Below are positions 1-8,475 of a stretch of DNA of 64,000 bases, piece after piece. A model generated the notes under the pieces. The model was given only the letters and a program-made list of their open reading frames with translations. It did no database searches and was not told where the DNA came from. The first letter of the stretch is position 1; each line of letters begins with the position of its first letter. Both the position numbers and the translations under genes were made by a program. Source of the DNA: Oscillospiraceae bacterium (GTDB lineage: Bacteria; Bacillota_A; Clostridia; Oscillospirales; WRJC01); NCBI GenBank assembly GCA_009782405.1, contig WRJC01000008.1, forward strand, positions 1 to 64,000, in the 5' to 3' direction.

Positions 1-1
1 G

Positions 2-310
2 AAAAATTACCTCAGCGATCAAGAAATGAATTATCTGGAACGCATCGTCTCCGTCTATTTGGATTTCGCGGAATTGCAAGCCGAAAGAAAAATCCCGATG
101 TCGATGGAAGATTGGGCAAAGCGTCTTGACGGATTTTTGGAATTCAACGGCAACGAAATCCTGATGGGGCCGGGTAAAATATCCCATGAGCAAGCCAAAC
201 TCCATGCAGAAACCGAATATGAAAAATACCGGGTTATACAAGACAGGCTGTTCAAGTCCGACTTTGATATGTTATTAGGAGAAATGGGCGAAAAGGAGGA
301 TAAAAAATGA
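2..310 (+). CDS. RhuM family protein, C-terminal part (5' end outside window)
   Basis: The reading frame is open from the left edge, so this is the tail of a longer gene. The residues visible match the C-terminal part of RhuM-type proteins as I remember them: a YLERIVSVYLDFAE segment, then a PMSMEDWAKRLDGFL segment, an EFNGNEIL stretch and a charged YEKYRVIQDRLFKSDFD end. RhuM-like genes are frequently found between hsdM and hsdS in type I restriction loci, and their biochemical role is unknown. The stop codon overlaps the hsdS start as ATGA, so the two are translationally coupled. An internal ATG at 26 could be taken for a start, but homology-like sequence continues upstream of it. Family assignment rests on remembered sequence resemblance. 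Confidence 0.7.
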   Translation, partial: KNYLSDQEMNYLERIVSVYLDFAELQAERKIPMSMEDWAKRLDGFLEFNGNEILMGPGKISHEQAKLHAETEYEKYRVIQDRLFKSDFDMLLGEMGEKEDKK

Positions 311-1926
311 ATGCGCTGCAATTAAAAAACTCCATCCTCCAAATGGCAGTACAAGGCAAACTCGTATCGCAAGACCCAAACGACGAACCGGCGTCGGCAC
401 TGCTTGAGCGAATCCGCACCGAAAAGCAGCGGCTTATTAAAGAGGGCAAAATCAAGAAGGACAAGAATGAATCCGTGATTTATCGCGCCCCCCGCGAGGG
501 CGACGATGGTTCCTCAAATATACCTTATACCTTTTTGGAGCGGACGGGCGATAGCACGGTGCAGGATATAACGGACGAGTTGCCGTTTGACGTGCCGGAT
601 AGCTGGGAGTGGGTGAGGTTGGGAAGTATCGGTGATTGGGGTTCTGGCGCAACACCGTCTCGAAATAATCCGGAATTTTATAAAAACGGTAATATACCGT
701 GGTTAAAAACCGGAGATTTGAATGATGGTTTTATTTCAGAAATTCCGGAAAAAATAACACCGCTTGCTTTGACAAAAACATCTGTACGCTTGAATCCAAT
801 AGGCTCTGTGCTTATTGCAATGTATGGGGCGACTATTGGGAAATTGGGGATTTTATCAATAGAGGCAACTACTAATCAAGCCTGCTGTGCTTGTTTTACA
901 TTTACGGGATTATATAATAAATATTTATTTTATTATTTATTTTCACAAAGATTAAATTTTAAAAAGCAAAGTGAGGGGGGCGCACAACCTAATATTTCAA
1001 AAGAAAAAATTATAGGAACTTTATTCCCTCTCCCACCATTTGCCGAACAGAAGCGTATAGTCGCACGAATAGAAGAACTGCTCCCGCTCATCGAAGCCTA
1101 TGACAAAAAATATACCGCACTCGAAAATCTCAACGCCAATTTCCCCGACACACTCAAAAAATCAATTTTGCAAGCTGCTGTACAAGGAAAACTCGTCCCG
1201 CAAGACCCTCACGATGAACCCGCCAGCGCACTGCTAGAACGCATCCGATCCGAACGGGATCGGCTTATCCGCGACGGAAAAATCAAGCGAAATAAAGACG
1301 AAAGCGTTATATTCAGACGGGATAATTCCCATTATGAGATTCGCGGCGGGGTTGAGCGGTGCATCGATGACGAGATACCGTTTGATTTGCCCGATACGTG
1401 GGCTTGGGTCAGGTTGGATTATTTATGTGAGTATATTCAACGTGGAAAATCGCCGAAGTATTCGCTCATTAAAAAATATCCCGTCATTGCTCAAAAATGC
1501 AATCAATGGAACGGATTCAGAATTGATAAGGCACAATTTATTGAGCCTGATAGCCTTGCTTCATACGCTCCAGAAAGAATATTGCATGATGGTGACTTGT
1601 TATGGAACTCAACAGGGCTTGGTACTTTGGGGCGTATCGCAGTATATAAGACCGCGCTTAATCCATATGAATGCGCTGTTGCTGACAGTCATGTAACAGT
1701 CATTCGCCCGTTGATAAATTATGTTTTATCTGAATATTTATATGCCTATTTCGCCAATCCGACAGTCCAAACTGTTATTGAATCGCACTCTGACGGGACA
1801 ACAAAACAAAAGGAACTTGCAACCATCACAATTAAAAATTATTTTATCCCTCTTCCCCCGCTTAATGAGCAAAGGCGTATTGTTGCACAGATCGACGCGG
1901 TGTTACCTATATTAGATAATCTATAA
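307..1926 (+). CDS. hsdS: Type I restriction-modification specificity subunit HsdS
   Basis: This 539-residue protein is the DNA-recognition subunit that directs the HsdM/HsdR complex. It has the usual two-fold layout. A conserved region at about 1-60 is followed by target recognition domain 1 (about 98-245), ending PLPPFAEQKRIV. A second conserved region (about 246-340) repeats the N-terminus (KKSILQAAVQGKLVPQDP against KNSILQMAVQGKLVSQDP). Target recognition domain 2 (about 361-517) ends PLPPLNEQRRIV. The start ATG overlaps the preceding stop, and hsdM and hsdR are presumably left of the window. Codons 339-360 lie in a 64-bp inverted repeat shared with a silent cassette at 2811-3406, so domain 2 appears exchangeable by inversion. 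The C-terminus stops soon after the last helix, which fits a recombined allele. Confidence 0.93.
   Translation: MNALQLKNSILQMAVQGKLVSQDPNDEPASALLERIRTEKQRLIKEGKIKKDKNESVIYRAPREGDDGSSNIPYTFLERTGDSTVQDITDELPFDVPDSWEWVRLGSIGDWGSGATPSRNNPEFYKNGNIPWLKTGDLNDGFISEIPEKITPLALTKTSVRLNPIGSVLIAMYGATIGKLGILSIEATTNQACCACFTFTGLYNKYLFYYLFSQRLNFKKQSEGGAQPNISKEKIIGTLFPLPPFAEQKRIVARIEELLPLIEAYDKKYTALENLNANFPDTLKKSILQAAVQGKLVPQDPHDEPASALLERIRSERDRLIRDGKIKRNKDESVIFRRDNSHYEIRGGVERCIDDEIPFDLPDTWAWVRLDYLCEYIQRGKSPKYSLIKKYPVIAQKCNQWNGFRIDKAQFIEPDSLASYAPERILHDGDLLWNSTGLGTLGRIAVYKTALNPYECAVADSHVTVIRPLINYVLSEYLYAYFANPTVQTVIESHSDGTTKQKELATITIKNYFIPLPPLNEQRRIVAQIDAVLPILDNL
1322..1385 (+). repeat. Left 64-bp inverted repeat inside hsdS
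   Basis: These 64 bases are identical to the reverse complement of 3343-3406. They encode the stretch from NSHYEIRGG to DDEIPF, just before target recognition domain 2. Identity ends abruptly at both sides: bases 1321 and 1386 already differ. An exact match of this length beside a tyrosine recombinase gene is what an inversion crossover site looks like. Confidence 0.95.
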
Positions 1927-1967
1927 ACAATTTAAGCTACAATTGTATTGAAAGGGGGGCTTTCAAT

Positions 1968-2771
1968 ATGATTGAATTATTTGAAAAGTACCTAAAAAGC
2001 ACAAATCTAGCCGAAAACACCATTGTGGCTTATTTGTTCGCGCTTCGACAATACAATGAGCATTGGGATGCTGTCAGCAAGAAAAATTTGCGGGATTACA
2101 AGGTGTTTCTTATCGAAAAATACAAGCCTAAAACCGTAAATCTGCGGCTCCGCGCCATCAACTGTTACCTCGAAAGCATCAACAAAGAAAACTTGAAAAT
2201 ACCTTTCATCAAGGTGCAGCAGAAAACGTTTCTTGAAAACGTAATCAGCGAAGCGGATTATGAATATTTCAAGAATTGCTTAAAACGCGACAATGAAATG
2301 TTTTGGTATTTTGTTATCCGCTTCTTGGCAGCGACAGGGGCAAGGGTTAGCGAATTGATTCAAATTAAAACGGAACACATTCAAATTGGCTACCTCGACC
2401 TGTATTCCAAAGGCGGAAAGTTACGCCGGGTTTACATTCCCAAATCCCTTCAAGAAGAATCCATTTCTTGGTTGAATGACAAACAGCAGGATAGCGGCTT
2501 CATTTTTTTGAATCGGTATGGGGAGCGAATCACTACACGCGGCATATCGGGGCAATTGAAAAAACTCGCAGTGCGCTATGGAATCAACCCCACGGTGATC
2601 TATCCCCACTCGTTCCGGCATCGCTTCGCAAAGAGCTTCTTGGAACGATTCAACGACATCGCTTTCCTCGCTGATCTTATGGGTCACGAAAGCATCGAAA
2701 CTACCCGGATTTATTTGCGGAAAACCGCTACCGAGCAACAATCTATTATTGACAGAATTGTAGATTGGTAA
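1968..2771 (+). CDS. Tyrosine recombinase (XerC/D-like), likely the hsdS invertase
   Basis: The 267-residue protein has an N-terminal SAM-like core-binding domain (about 1-85) and a catalytic domain with the full tyrosine recombinase set: R126 in GARVSEL, K148 in YSKGGK, H214 and R217 in HSFRHR, H240 in LMGH and the nucleophile Y249 in TTRIYL. It starts 41 bases after hsdS behind a strong purine-rich site (GAAAGGGGGG). Because it lies between inverted hsdS copies, its probable job is to cut and rejoin the 64-bp repeats rather than to integrate a phage or resolve chromosome dimers. It is shorter than typical XerC/D (about 295-300), as is common for locus-resident invertases. It would itself be flipped by the event. 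Confidence 0.9.
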   Translation: MIELFEKYLKSTNLAENTIVAYLFALRQYNEHWDAVSKKNLRDYKVFLIEKYKPKTVNLRLRAINCYLESINKENLKIPFIKVQQKTFLENVISEADYEYFKNCLKRDNEMFWYFVIRFLAATGARVSELIQIKTEHIQIGYLDLYSKGGKLRRVYIPKSLQEESISWLNDKQQDSGFIFLNRYGERITTRGISGQLKKLAVRYGINPTVIYPHSFRHRFAKSFLERFNDIAFLADLMGHESIETTRIYLRKTATEQQSIIDRIVDW

Positions 2772-2773
2772 AA

Positions 2774-2812
2774 GAAATGCGGCATACGCCCATCTTGCGT
2801 GTGCCGCATTTC
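2774..2812. terminator. Bidirectional hairpin between recombinase and silent hsdS tail
   Basis: A 16-bp stem pairs 2774-2789 (GAAATGCGGCATACGC) with 2797-2812, with a 7-base loop and a single G-T wobble. It sits exactly where the recombinase ends and the silent hsdS copy on the other strand ends, so it can serve both directions and would keep working after inversion. The U-tract is short, so termination is probable rather than certain. Confidence 0.7.
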
Positions 2813-3406
2813 ACCAGAGAAGTTCAATGGCGATGGGGAGAAGTTGAGAAGTTTGGTCGACTATCCGATTTTGTTCTGCCAATGGTGGAAGCGGAACGAG
2901 AATTGATGACAGTTTATCGCAAGAAATATGGACGATAATGTCGCCTGTTCCCAACAATGTTTTTTGTAGAATCGCATACGGCGAGTTCATACAATAAGAT
3001 AGATACATGGGGTTTTGTCGGTGCCTTGTGAATGTTGCGAGATCACCACCGATCACAGTTCTTTCTTTAATTAAAAACGCAACAGATTTGCCGATTTCTT
3101 CTTTGTTTTCTCCTGTTAAAGTAAAAAGCAAATCGCCAAAACCTACATTTTTTTATTGATTCGCCAAGTTCTCTCTTACAAATGATACCGTACTTGTCAT
3201 CGCTATGTTGTAGGTCGTATAAATTTCACCATATCGAACGCACGGAACACCAATGGCCTGCGTTTCTGAGCGTTTTATGCCACTTCCACGGATGAATACA
3301 CCAATATTCCCCAACCGTGTCCACACCCACGTCTCCGGAACGTCAAACGGTATCTCGTCATCGATGCACCGCTCAACCCCGCCGCGAATCTCATAATGGG
3401 AATTAT
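2811..3406 (-). pseudogene. Silent, headless hsdS cassette (alternative target recognition domain)
   Basis: Read on the minus strand from 3406, the sequence begins with the shared repeat (NSHYEIRGG to DDEIPF) and continues as an HsdS recognition domain different from the expressed one. It includes IGVPCVRYGEIYTTYNI and ends PLPPLAEQNRIV near 2850. It has no start: an in-frame TGA lies just upstream of the repeat on the minus strand. It also has one in-frame TAA (complement of 3153-3155), after which the same frame resumes with NVGFGDLLFTLTGENKEE, so this is a nonsense change and not a frameshift. The adjacent seven-T run cannot explain it. If inverted into hsdS it would yield a protein truncated inside domain 2, unless the stop is removed. 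Confidence 0.85.
3343..3406 (-). repeat. Right 64-bp inverted repeat in silent hsdS cassette
   Basis: This is the exact reverse complement of 1322-1385. Bases beyond 3406 (the outer side) show no further match to hsdS, so the silent cassette begins at the repeat itself. Confidence 0.95.
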
Positions 3407-3553
3407 AGGTTCATTGTTTCCGGCAATTTTGTATACAGCGCTTAAATTTTGCCTCATAAATTTCGATTGATTGATTTTTATCTAGTAATGTTTCAGAGCC
3501 TTTTTTGCTGTTTCAGTAAGATTTTTCATATCCATGTTCTTTCAGCGGAAATC

Positions 3554-4585
3554 TCAGCGATATTGGTCGATGGATGCTTTCCTGGCGGCGATAAAATACA
3601 GAACCGCTTCAAGGTCGCCGATAAACGGGTTTATCCTGATTTTTGAATTCGGGCAGATTTGTTCGTTTTTTCCGTTTATCCGCAGCGTCAGATGATTGTG
3701 CCCTTCGCCGCTGCAGCGTTCAAGGTTTTTTATGAAAAGCGCCTGCGTATCCAAGTCTGCCGCCAAAAGGCGCGTATAGAACTCGTCGTCTGCCATATTG
3801 CCCGCGCCGGGATTTGCGCAGGTGCCGATGTTGGCGCGCAGGGTGGGATATTCGCCGCCGCTCACGGAAAAATCAAGCACCCGAATATTTTTGTGCTTGT
3901 ATTTTATGGTGTCGAAATGTATGTAACGCTGTATTTTCAACGATTTGGCATAGCCGTGTATGGCGTGGGCGATTTCGAGGCTTTCGTCGCTCACGCGCCG
4001 GAGCAGCCCGTCGTAGCTCGCCGAATAGCTTTTGAAAAGCTGGCGGAACTCGCAGTGGGCGAAATGATGCCTTGCCGGCGTCTTCCTTATGTTCGGCGAG
4101 CGTTCGAATGCGCTCATCGCATGAAATATCTTCGGATGTTTTTCGTTGTGGAAAGCTATTTTTTCATTTGCGCGTTCGATTCTCAGCCCCGTGCGCCCCA
4201 AAGCGCCAAGGCATTTTTCCAAAGTCGCGCCCGAGTTTGCATACGCCTTGCTTTTGTCCAATTTTTCGGCGTATTTTTCCCAGCTGCAGCCATCAAAAAC
4301 AATTTTGTCGCCGAAAAGCTCCCCTCCTGCGGCGATGTTTTCGAGCATGTCGCGGTATTGCCTTGCCGAAAGGGGCGCATATACATCCATTTCGTTATAC
4401 ATATCTTCGCAAAGCTCGCCAAAATATTTGTGCCATTGATAACATCCTTCGAGCACATCCCGGTTGCATCGGCTTTTCACCGTATCGGTCAGCGATTCGG
4501 ACGGCGGCACGATTCCCACCGCCCACCACCACACTTCCCTGTGCAAATCCGACGGGAAAGCGTTCTGATTTTTATCGAATGCCAT
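3554..4585 (-). CDS. Hypothetical protein, family not recognised
   Basis: I do not recognise this 343-residue protein. It has no signal peptide and no membrane segment, is rich in aromatic and charged residues, and contains scattered Cys and His residues including HHFAHCEFRQLF and SGEGHNHLTLRINGK. The start was set at the ATG at 4585 because AAGGGGAGG lies about 10 bases upstream. A longer frame to 4624 would place that ribosome site inside the gene. A consensus promoter (4627-4655) lies just upstream, and the gene diverges from the eleven-gene operon that begins at 4743. Nothing ties it to the restriction locus except position. Confidence 0.6.
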   Translation of the reverse strand: MAFDKNQNAFPSDLHREVWWWAVGIVPPSESLTDTVKSRCNRDVLEGCYQWHKYFGELCEDMYNEMDVYAPLSARQYRDMLENIAAGGELFGDKIVFDGCSWEKYAEKLDKSKAYANSGATLEKCLGALGRTGLRIERANEKIAFHNEKHPKIFHAMSAFERSPNIRKTPARHHFAHCEFRQLFKSYSASYDGLLRRVSDESLEIAHAIHGYAKSLKIQRYIHFDTIKYKHKNIRVLDFSVSGGEYPTLRANIGTCANPGAGNMADDEFYTRLLAADLDTQALFIKNLERCSGEGHNHLTLRINGKNEQICPNSKIRINPFIGDLEAVLYFIAARKASIDQYR

Positions 4586-4626
4586 AATTCGGGATCCTCC
4601 CCTTTGATTTTTTTGCCCATGCAAAT

Positions 4627-4655
4627 ATTATACCCGAAAAACAAAAATATTTCAA
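4627..4655 (-). promoter_or_regulatory. Sigma-A type promoter for the hypothetical gene
   Basis: On the minus strand TTGAAA (4650-4655) and TATAAT (4627-4632) are separated by 17 bases. The site lies about 42 bases before the start at 4585. Confidence 0.65.
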
Positions 4656-4676
4656 GGCGATTTTTATAAATTCATG

Positions 4677-4705
4677 TTGAAAAGTTTCGTTCGGCGTGAT
4701 ATAAT
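4677..4705 (+). promoter_or_regulatory. Sigma-A type promoter for the eleven-gene operon
   Basis: TTGAAA (4677-4682) and TATAAT (4700-4705) are separated by 17 bases, with a TGA just before the -10 (extended -10). The start codon at 4743 follows a GGAGGGGG ribosome site. It is the only convincing promoter I see ahead of 4743-17921. Confidence 0.7.
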
Positions 4706-4742
4706 GGAAACAAAAAACAAAAAAAGCGGAGGGGGATAAAAT

Positions 4743-6590
4743 ATGCCATTATACGAAGACCGCAAAAACGCGGAAAACATCATATCCGTAGACAAAAACT
4801 GCCATGACAGCATCATCGCGGGAAACGCCGCATATGCCGGGCTCGTCGAAGCGATAAAAGAAAAATCGCGGCAATTGAACCGCCCGGCAGTCGCGGCGTT
4901 CGACGGCTGGTACGGGGTCGAATGGGAAAACGTCATATCCGCGCTGAAACAATCCGACAAAGAAGGCGCCATAGGGACATATTTAGACATATCCGAATTT
5001 TTCAGGCCAATAGGCGAAATAAAGTCGTACAAGCAAAAATACATCACCGAAGACCCCGGTTTCGGCTATGTGAATGGCGAAGGGGCCATAGAGGATCTGC
5101 TCGATATGGGCAAACTCGAAAATTTGCCGGCGCGGATACAGGCGAACACCGTCATATTCGGCTGCGGCTCGGCGGTTCCGGCGCTTGAAAAAAACATAGA
5201 TCTCATCGTGTATTTTGACATTACGCGCCAACCCGTGCTGTGGAAGATGTGGGGTGGGCGGCTTGTGCCTTTTGGCTGCGATGCGCCCGATGCGGATTAC
5301 GGTTGGAAAGAATACTACTACTGCGACTATTACCTATTGGACAGGCAAAAAAGGCGCATCATCGAAAAAATGGGCTATTGGGTCGAGGCGATAGACCCCT
5401 CGGCGCCGAAAATGATGCCGAAGCCCGTATATGATGCGATCATCCAAAAAACCCTGAAATATCCGATCAAGGAAATAAAAATCTATCAGCCGGGGCCGTG
5501 GGGGGCTTACCGCTATCGCGACCTGTTCGACGTCCCGGGGCTTGAGTGCAACGCCTGGAACGAACTCGCCGGGCCGGAACTCGGCATGATCCTCAATTTG
5601 AACGGCACGAAGAAAATAGAAATGCCCATGCTGAATTTGATGCAGTACCAAGAGGAATTTCTCGGGAAATACCTCGCTGCGGCGTACCCGAACCTGTTTC
5701 CCATGGATGTATGGCTCGACGACGGATATTTCCCCGAAAAAACGCCCATGGAGCGGACAGCCATGCCTCTCCACAACCACCCTTCGACCGATTATGTCGC
5801 AAGGCATTTCAACGAGCCGTTGGGCAGGTACGAAACATATTACATCTGCGAAGCCTATGAGGGCGCCTGTTCAATGATGGGCTTCAAAGAAAACGCCGAC
5901 CTTGAAGAGTGGGAAGCGCTCTGCCGAGAATCCGAAAACATGAAGGAAATAAAAAACTGGCGGGATTACATATCGATTTGGGACTCGAACGTCGGCGACC
6001 TGTATCTGATACCGCCGGGCACGGTACACGGCCACGGGGGCAACCAGATGGTGCTTGAAATGGACACTTGCCCCTCCGTGGCGGCAACCGAGTACAGCTT
6101 TTTCGAATACGACTTTGCCCGAAACAGTTGGGACGACGAAAAAAAGGCGATGACGGCCCGCCCGGTGAAAATGCACATCGAACACGGTTTCGACACCGAA
6201 AAATGGCGGCGCGAAAACTGGGTTAAAGAAAACCTTTTGGCGCGCCCGAAAGTCGAAAAGTGGACGAAAGACTACAAATTCGACCGATATGCGAGCGTAC
6301 CCGAAATGCCCTTTGAAATCGAGCGCTTCCATTTCTACGAAAAAGCCGAATATTCCACGAAAAACAAATTCGCGCATATCGCGACGCTCACAATCGGCAA
6401 AAAAGCCGTGATACAGAGCAAAGAAAATCCCGAATTCAAATGTTCGATAGACTTGTTCCAGAGCGCGATTGTCCCCGCTTCGTTCGGCGAATACGAGATC
6501 CTTTCCGGCGACGGCGGGTTTTGCGAGATCGTCTTGATGAAATGGAAAGAAGACCGGCAGGAAAAAGATCAAGGGAGGATCGGAATATGA
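4743..6590 (+). CDS. Class I mannose-6-phosphate isomerase-like protein with extra N-terminal domain
   Basis: The C-terminal half (about 300-600) is a cupin related to type I phosphomannose isomerase. Likely metal ligands are H344 and H346 in LHNHPSTDY, E364 in RYETYY, and H429 or H431 in IPPGTVHGHG. The N-terminal 300 residues are additional. They contain AAFDGWYGVEWENVI and IFGCGSAVPALEKNIDLIVYFD, a layout I recall from about 600-residue proteins annotated as mannose-6-phosphate isomerase, where the front part resembles a nucleoside-kinase-like fold. Canonical isomerases are 310-420 residues. It is the first gene of the operon and overlaps the next start as ATGA. A cytoplasmic sugar-phosphate isomerisation is likely, but the exact substrate cannot be read from the sequence. 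Confidence 0.75.
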   Translation: MPLYEDRKNAENIISVDKNCHDSIIAGNAAYAGLVEAIKEKSRQLNRPAVAAFDGWYGVEWENVISALKQSDKEGAIGTYLDISEFFRPIGEIKSYKQKYITEDPGFGYVNGEGAIEDLLDMGKLENLPARIQANTVIFGCGSAVPALEKNIDLIVYFDITRQPVLWKMWGGRLVPFGCDAPDADYGWKEYYYCDYYLLDRQKRRIIEKMGYWVEAIDPSAPKMMPKPVYDAIIQKTLKYPIKEIKIYQPGPWGAYRYRDLFDVPGLECNAWNELAGPELGMILNLNGTKKIEMPMLNLMQYQEEFLGKYLAAAYPNLFPMDVWLDDGYFPEKTPMERTAMPLHNHPSTDYVARHFNEPLGRYETYYICEAYEGACSMMGFKENADLEEWEALCRESENMKEIKNWRDYISIWDSNVGDLYLIPPGTVHGHGGNQMVLEMDTCPSVAATEYSFFEYDFARNSWDDEKKAMTARPVKMHIEHGFDTEKWRRENWVKENLLARPKVEKWTKDYKFDRYASVPEMPFEIERFHFYEKAEYSTKNKFAHIATLTIGKKAVIQSKENPEFKCSIDLFQSAIVPASFGEYEILSGDGGFCEIVLMKWKEDRQEKDQGRIGI

Positions 6591-7378
6591 AGTTTTCGTT
6601 TATGAGTTTTTCATGCCCTGAATTTGACGCCGGGGATTTTATCGGCCTTGCCAAAAAATATGGCTTTGAGGGGATTGAGCCGCGCATAGATTCCGGCCAC
6701 AGGCACGGGATCGAACCCGGTGCCCCGCCGTCGTTTTTGCGGAGCGTCAGGGAAATGTCCGAAGAAAACGGGATTAAAATATGCTGCATCGCAACGTCCT
6801 GCATGTTTTCAAATCCCAAAACCTGCGGCGAAAACATCGCGAGGGCAAAACAGGCCATCGCCCTCGCCTCGGAAGTCGGCGCGCCTGCGATCAGGGTATT
6901 CGGCGGCGGCATCCCCGAGAACCTGGAACGCGAAAAAAGTTTTGATTTTATCGTGGAGGCGCTGGAAAAAATATCGGATGAAGCCGATTTTGGACATGTC
7001 GATGTGTGCCTCGAAACCCACGACGATTGGTGCGACCCAAAATGGGCCGCCAAAATCATGCGCACTGTCTCGCGGCGGCATATCGCGATAAACTGGGACA
7101 TCATGCATCCCGCATTGACCTCGGGATATTCGATGCGGGACGCGTTCGATGAAATAAAGGACTGGGTCAGGCACGTGCACGTCCATGACGGGATGCGCGA
7201 AGAAAAAGGCCTGAAGTTCATGCCCATTGGCGAGGGCGAAGTGGACCACGCAGCCGCGTTGAAATTATTGCGGGGATTTGGATACGAAGGTTTTGTCAGC
7301 GGGGAATGGATTGCGTGGGAGCCCTGCGAAATCCACCTTCCCAGGGAAATCGCCAAATTGAAAAGTTTGACAAAGTAA
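6587..7378 (+). CDS. Sugar phosphate isomerase/epimerase (xylose isomerase-like TIM barrel)
   Basis: The 263-residue protein fits the AP-endonuclease-2 / xylose isomerase-like TIM barrel family. It has MSFSCPEFDAGDFI at the start, the strand GFEGIEPRIDSGH, VRVFGGG-like AIRVFGGG, LETHDDW, the metal-site AINWDIMHP and HVHVHDGM, and a C-terminal GFVSGEW. Such proteins isomerise or epimerise free sugars, inosose or 3-keto sugars, and frequently work with the Gfo/Idh/MocA enzyme encoded next. The start ATG overlaps the previous stop (ATGA) and has GGGAGGA upstream. A longer upstream frame reading was rejected because it lies inside the preceding gene. Confidence 0.85.
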   Translation: MKFSFMSFSCPEFDAGDFIGLAKKYGFEGIEPRIDSGHRHGIEPGAPPSFLRSVREMSEENGIKICCIATSCMFSNPKTCGENIARAKQAIALASEVGAPAIRVFGGGIPENLEREKSFDFIVEALEKISDEADFGHVDVCLETHDDWCDPKWAAKIMRTVSRRHIAINWDIMHPALTSGYSMRDAFDEIKDWVRHVHVHDGMREEKGLKFMPIGEGEVDHAAALKLLRGFGYEGFVSGEWIAWEPCEIHLPREIAKLKSLTK

Positions 7379-7406
7379 AAACATTAAAATTTAAGGGGGG
7401 TTTTGC

Positions 7407-8450
7407 ATGGATGAGAAGCCGAAAATCAGAACTGCGATTTTGGGATATGGACGCAGCGGCAGCACGCTGCATGCGGATGCAATCGAAAAATCGGGCGACT
7501 TTGTTCTGACCGATGTCTGCGACATCGATGAAAAAGCGCGAAATGCGGCGGTGCGGCGTTTTCAGTGCAGGGCGCACGAAGATTACCGCACAATGGCCAA
7601 AAGGGACGACATTGACCTGATTGTCATCGTCACAAGAAGCCATCAGCATTGCGAAATGACGTGCGAGTGTTTGGCGGCGGGCAAAAACGTATTGGTGACA
7701 AAACCGTGGGCGCAGAATGCCGGGGAAGCGGAAAAAATGATCGCCATGTCGAAAGAAAGCGGAAAGCTGTTGCTGCCGTGGCTGCCCGCGCGATGGGGGG
7801 GCGATTTGATGCGCCTCCGGGAACTTGTGAATTCCGGCATAATCGGCAAAATTTTTCAAGTGAGGAGGAGCCAGTATATATTCAGCGCGAGGCACGACTG
7901 GCAAACCCTGAAAAAATGCGGCGGGGGCTATCTTTTGAATTGGGGGCCCCACCTCGTGGACCAGCCCATTCAATTGGCGGGAAGCCCCGTGAAATCGGTA
8001 TATGCCGAAATGCGGCAGATAATAAACCCGGGCGATGTGGAAGACGTTTTTTACGCGGCGATGAAAACCGAGAACGGCATAACCGTCATATCGGAAAACA
8101 ATGTCGCCGCCCCAAAACTGCCCAACTGGGTCGTGCAGGGCGACGCCGGGACGATTTTCGCCGAGGGCAGCAAAATCGAAATACATAGAGCCACTCCGAT
8201 CGAGCCGAAAGACAAAGGCGGCTATGGGACAGCGTTTGACATTGAAATATCCGTCGATGAAAAGAGTTTGGACAATTCGGTCAATCCTTCCAACCTGTAT
8301 GGCGATGCCCTTGACGTCTATTCCAACATAGCCGGCGCCATCCGCGGCACAAACAATTACGATGTGACCCTCGAAAGCGCTTTGCGCCTCACCCGCGTCA
8401 TGGACGCGATCCGCCTATCCGGCGAAAAAGGCCAAGTCGTCTATTTGTAG
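7407..8450 (+). CDS. Gfo/Idh/MocA family oxidoreductase
   Basis: This 347-residue NAD(P)-dependent dehydrogenase starts with a Rossmann motif (AILGYGRSGSTLHADAI), followed by an acidic strand end (DVCDIDE). The family EKP motif is represented by TKPW (LVTKPWAQNAGEAEKM), with Thr in place of the usual Glu. The C-terminal half is the mixed alpha/beta substrate domain, including GGGYLLNWGPHLVDQPI with a plausible catalytic His. Family members oxidise sugars, inositols or glycoside hydroxyls, often making 3-keto intermediates. Together with the TIM-barrel protein upstream it suggests an oxidation-isomerisation step on a sugar. The ribosome site is AAGGGGGG, and the gap from the previous gene is 28 bases. 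Confidence 0.88.
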   Translation: MDEKPKIRTAILGYGRSGSTLHADAIEKSGDFVLTDVCDIDEKARNAAVRRFQCRAHEDYRTMAKRDDIDLIVIVTRSHQHCEMTCECLAAGKNVLVTKPWAQNAGEAEKMIAMSKESGKLLLPWLPARWGGDLMRLRELVNSGIIGKIFQVRRSQYIFSARHDWQTLKKCGGGYLLNWGPHLVDQPIQLAGSPVKSVYAEMRQIINPGDVEDVFYAAMKTENGITVISENNVAAPKLPNWVVQGDAGTIFAEGSKIEIHRATPIEPKDKGGYGTAFDIEISVDEKSLDNSVNPSNLYGDALDVYSNIAGAIRGTNNYDVTLESALRLTRVMDAIRLSGEKGQVVYL

Positions 8451-8475
8451 CCAACACAACTGTAAAAGGATAGTG

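Larger units (their letters stand above)
1386..3342. other. Predicted invertible DNA segment (hsdS specificity switch)
   Basis: The segment lies between the two copies of the 64-bp inverted repeat. It holds the 3' part of hsdS (target recognition domain 2), the tyrosine recombinase and the silent domain. Recombination between the repeats would flip about 2 kb, join hsdS codons 1-360 to the silent recognition domain, and reverse the recombinase gene relative to hsdS. Shuffling hsdS loci with a resident recombinase are known in Streptococcus, Mycoplasma and gut bacteria. That this copy inverts in vivo is inference. Confidence 0.8.

Noticed and set aside
1968..2771. The recombinase as a phage or integrative-element integrase
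   Set aside because: No tRNA attachment site, excisionase or phage genes are present, whereas exact inverted repeats flank it.
3275..3457. A 60-codon minus-strand frame inside the silent hsdS copy
   Set aside because: It is out of frame with the HsdS reading that continues from the repeat.
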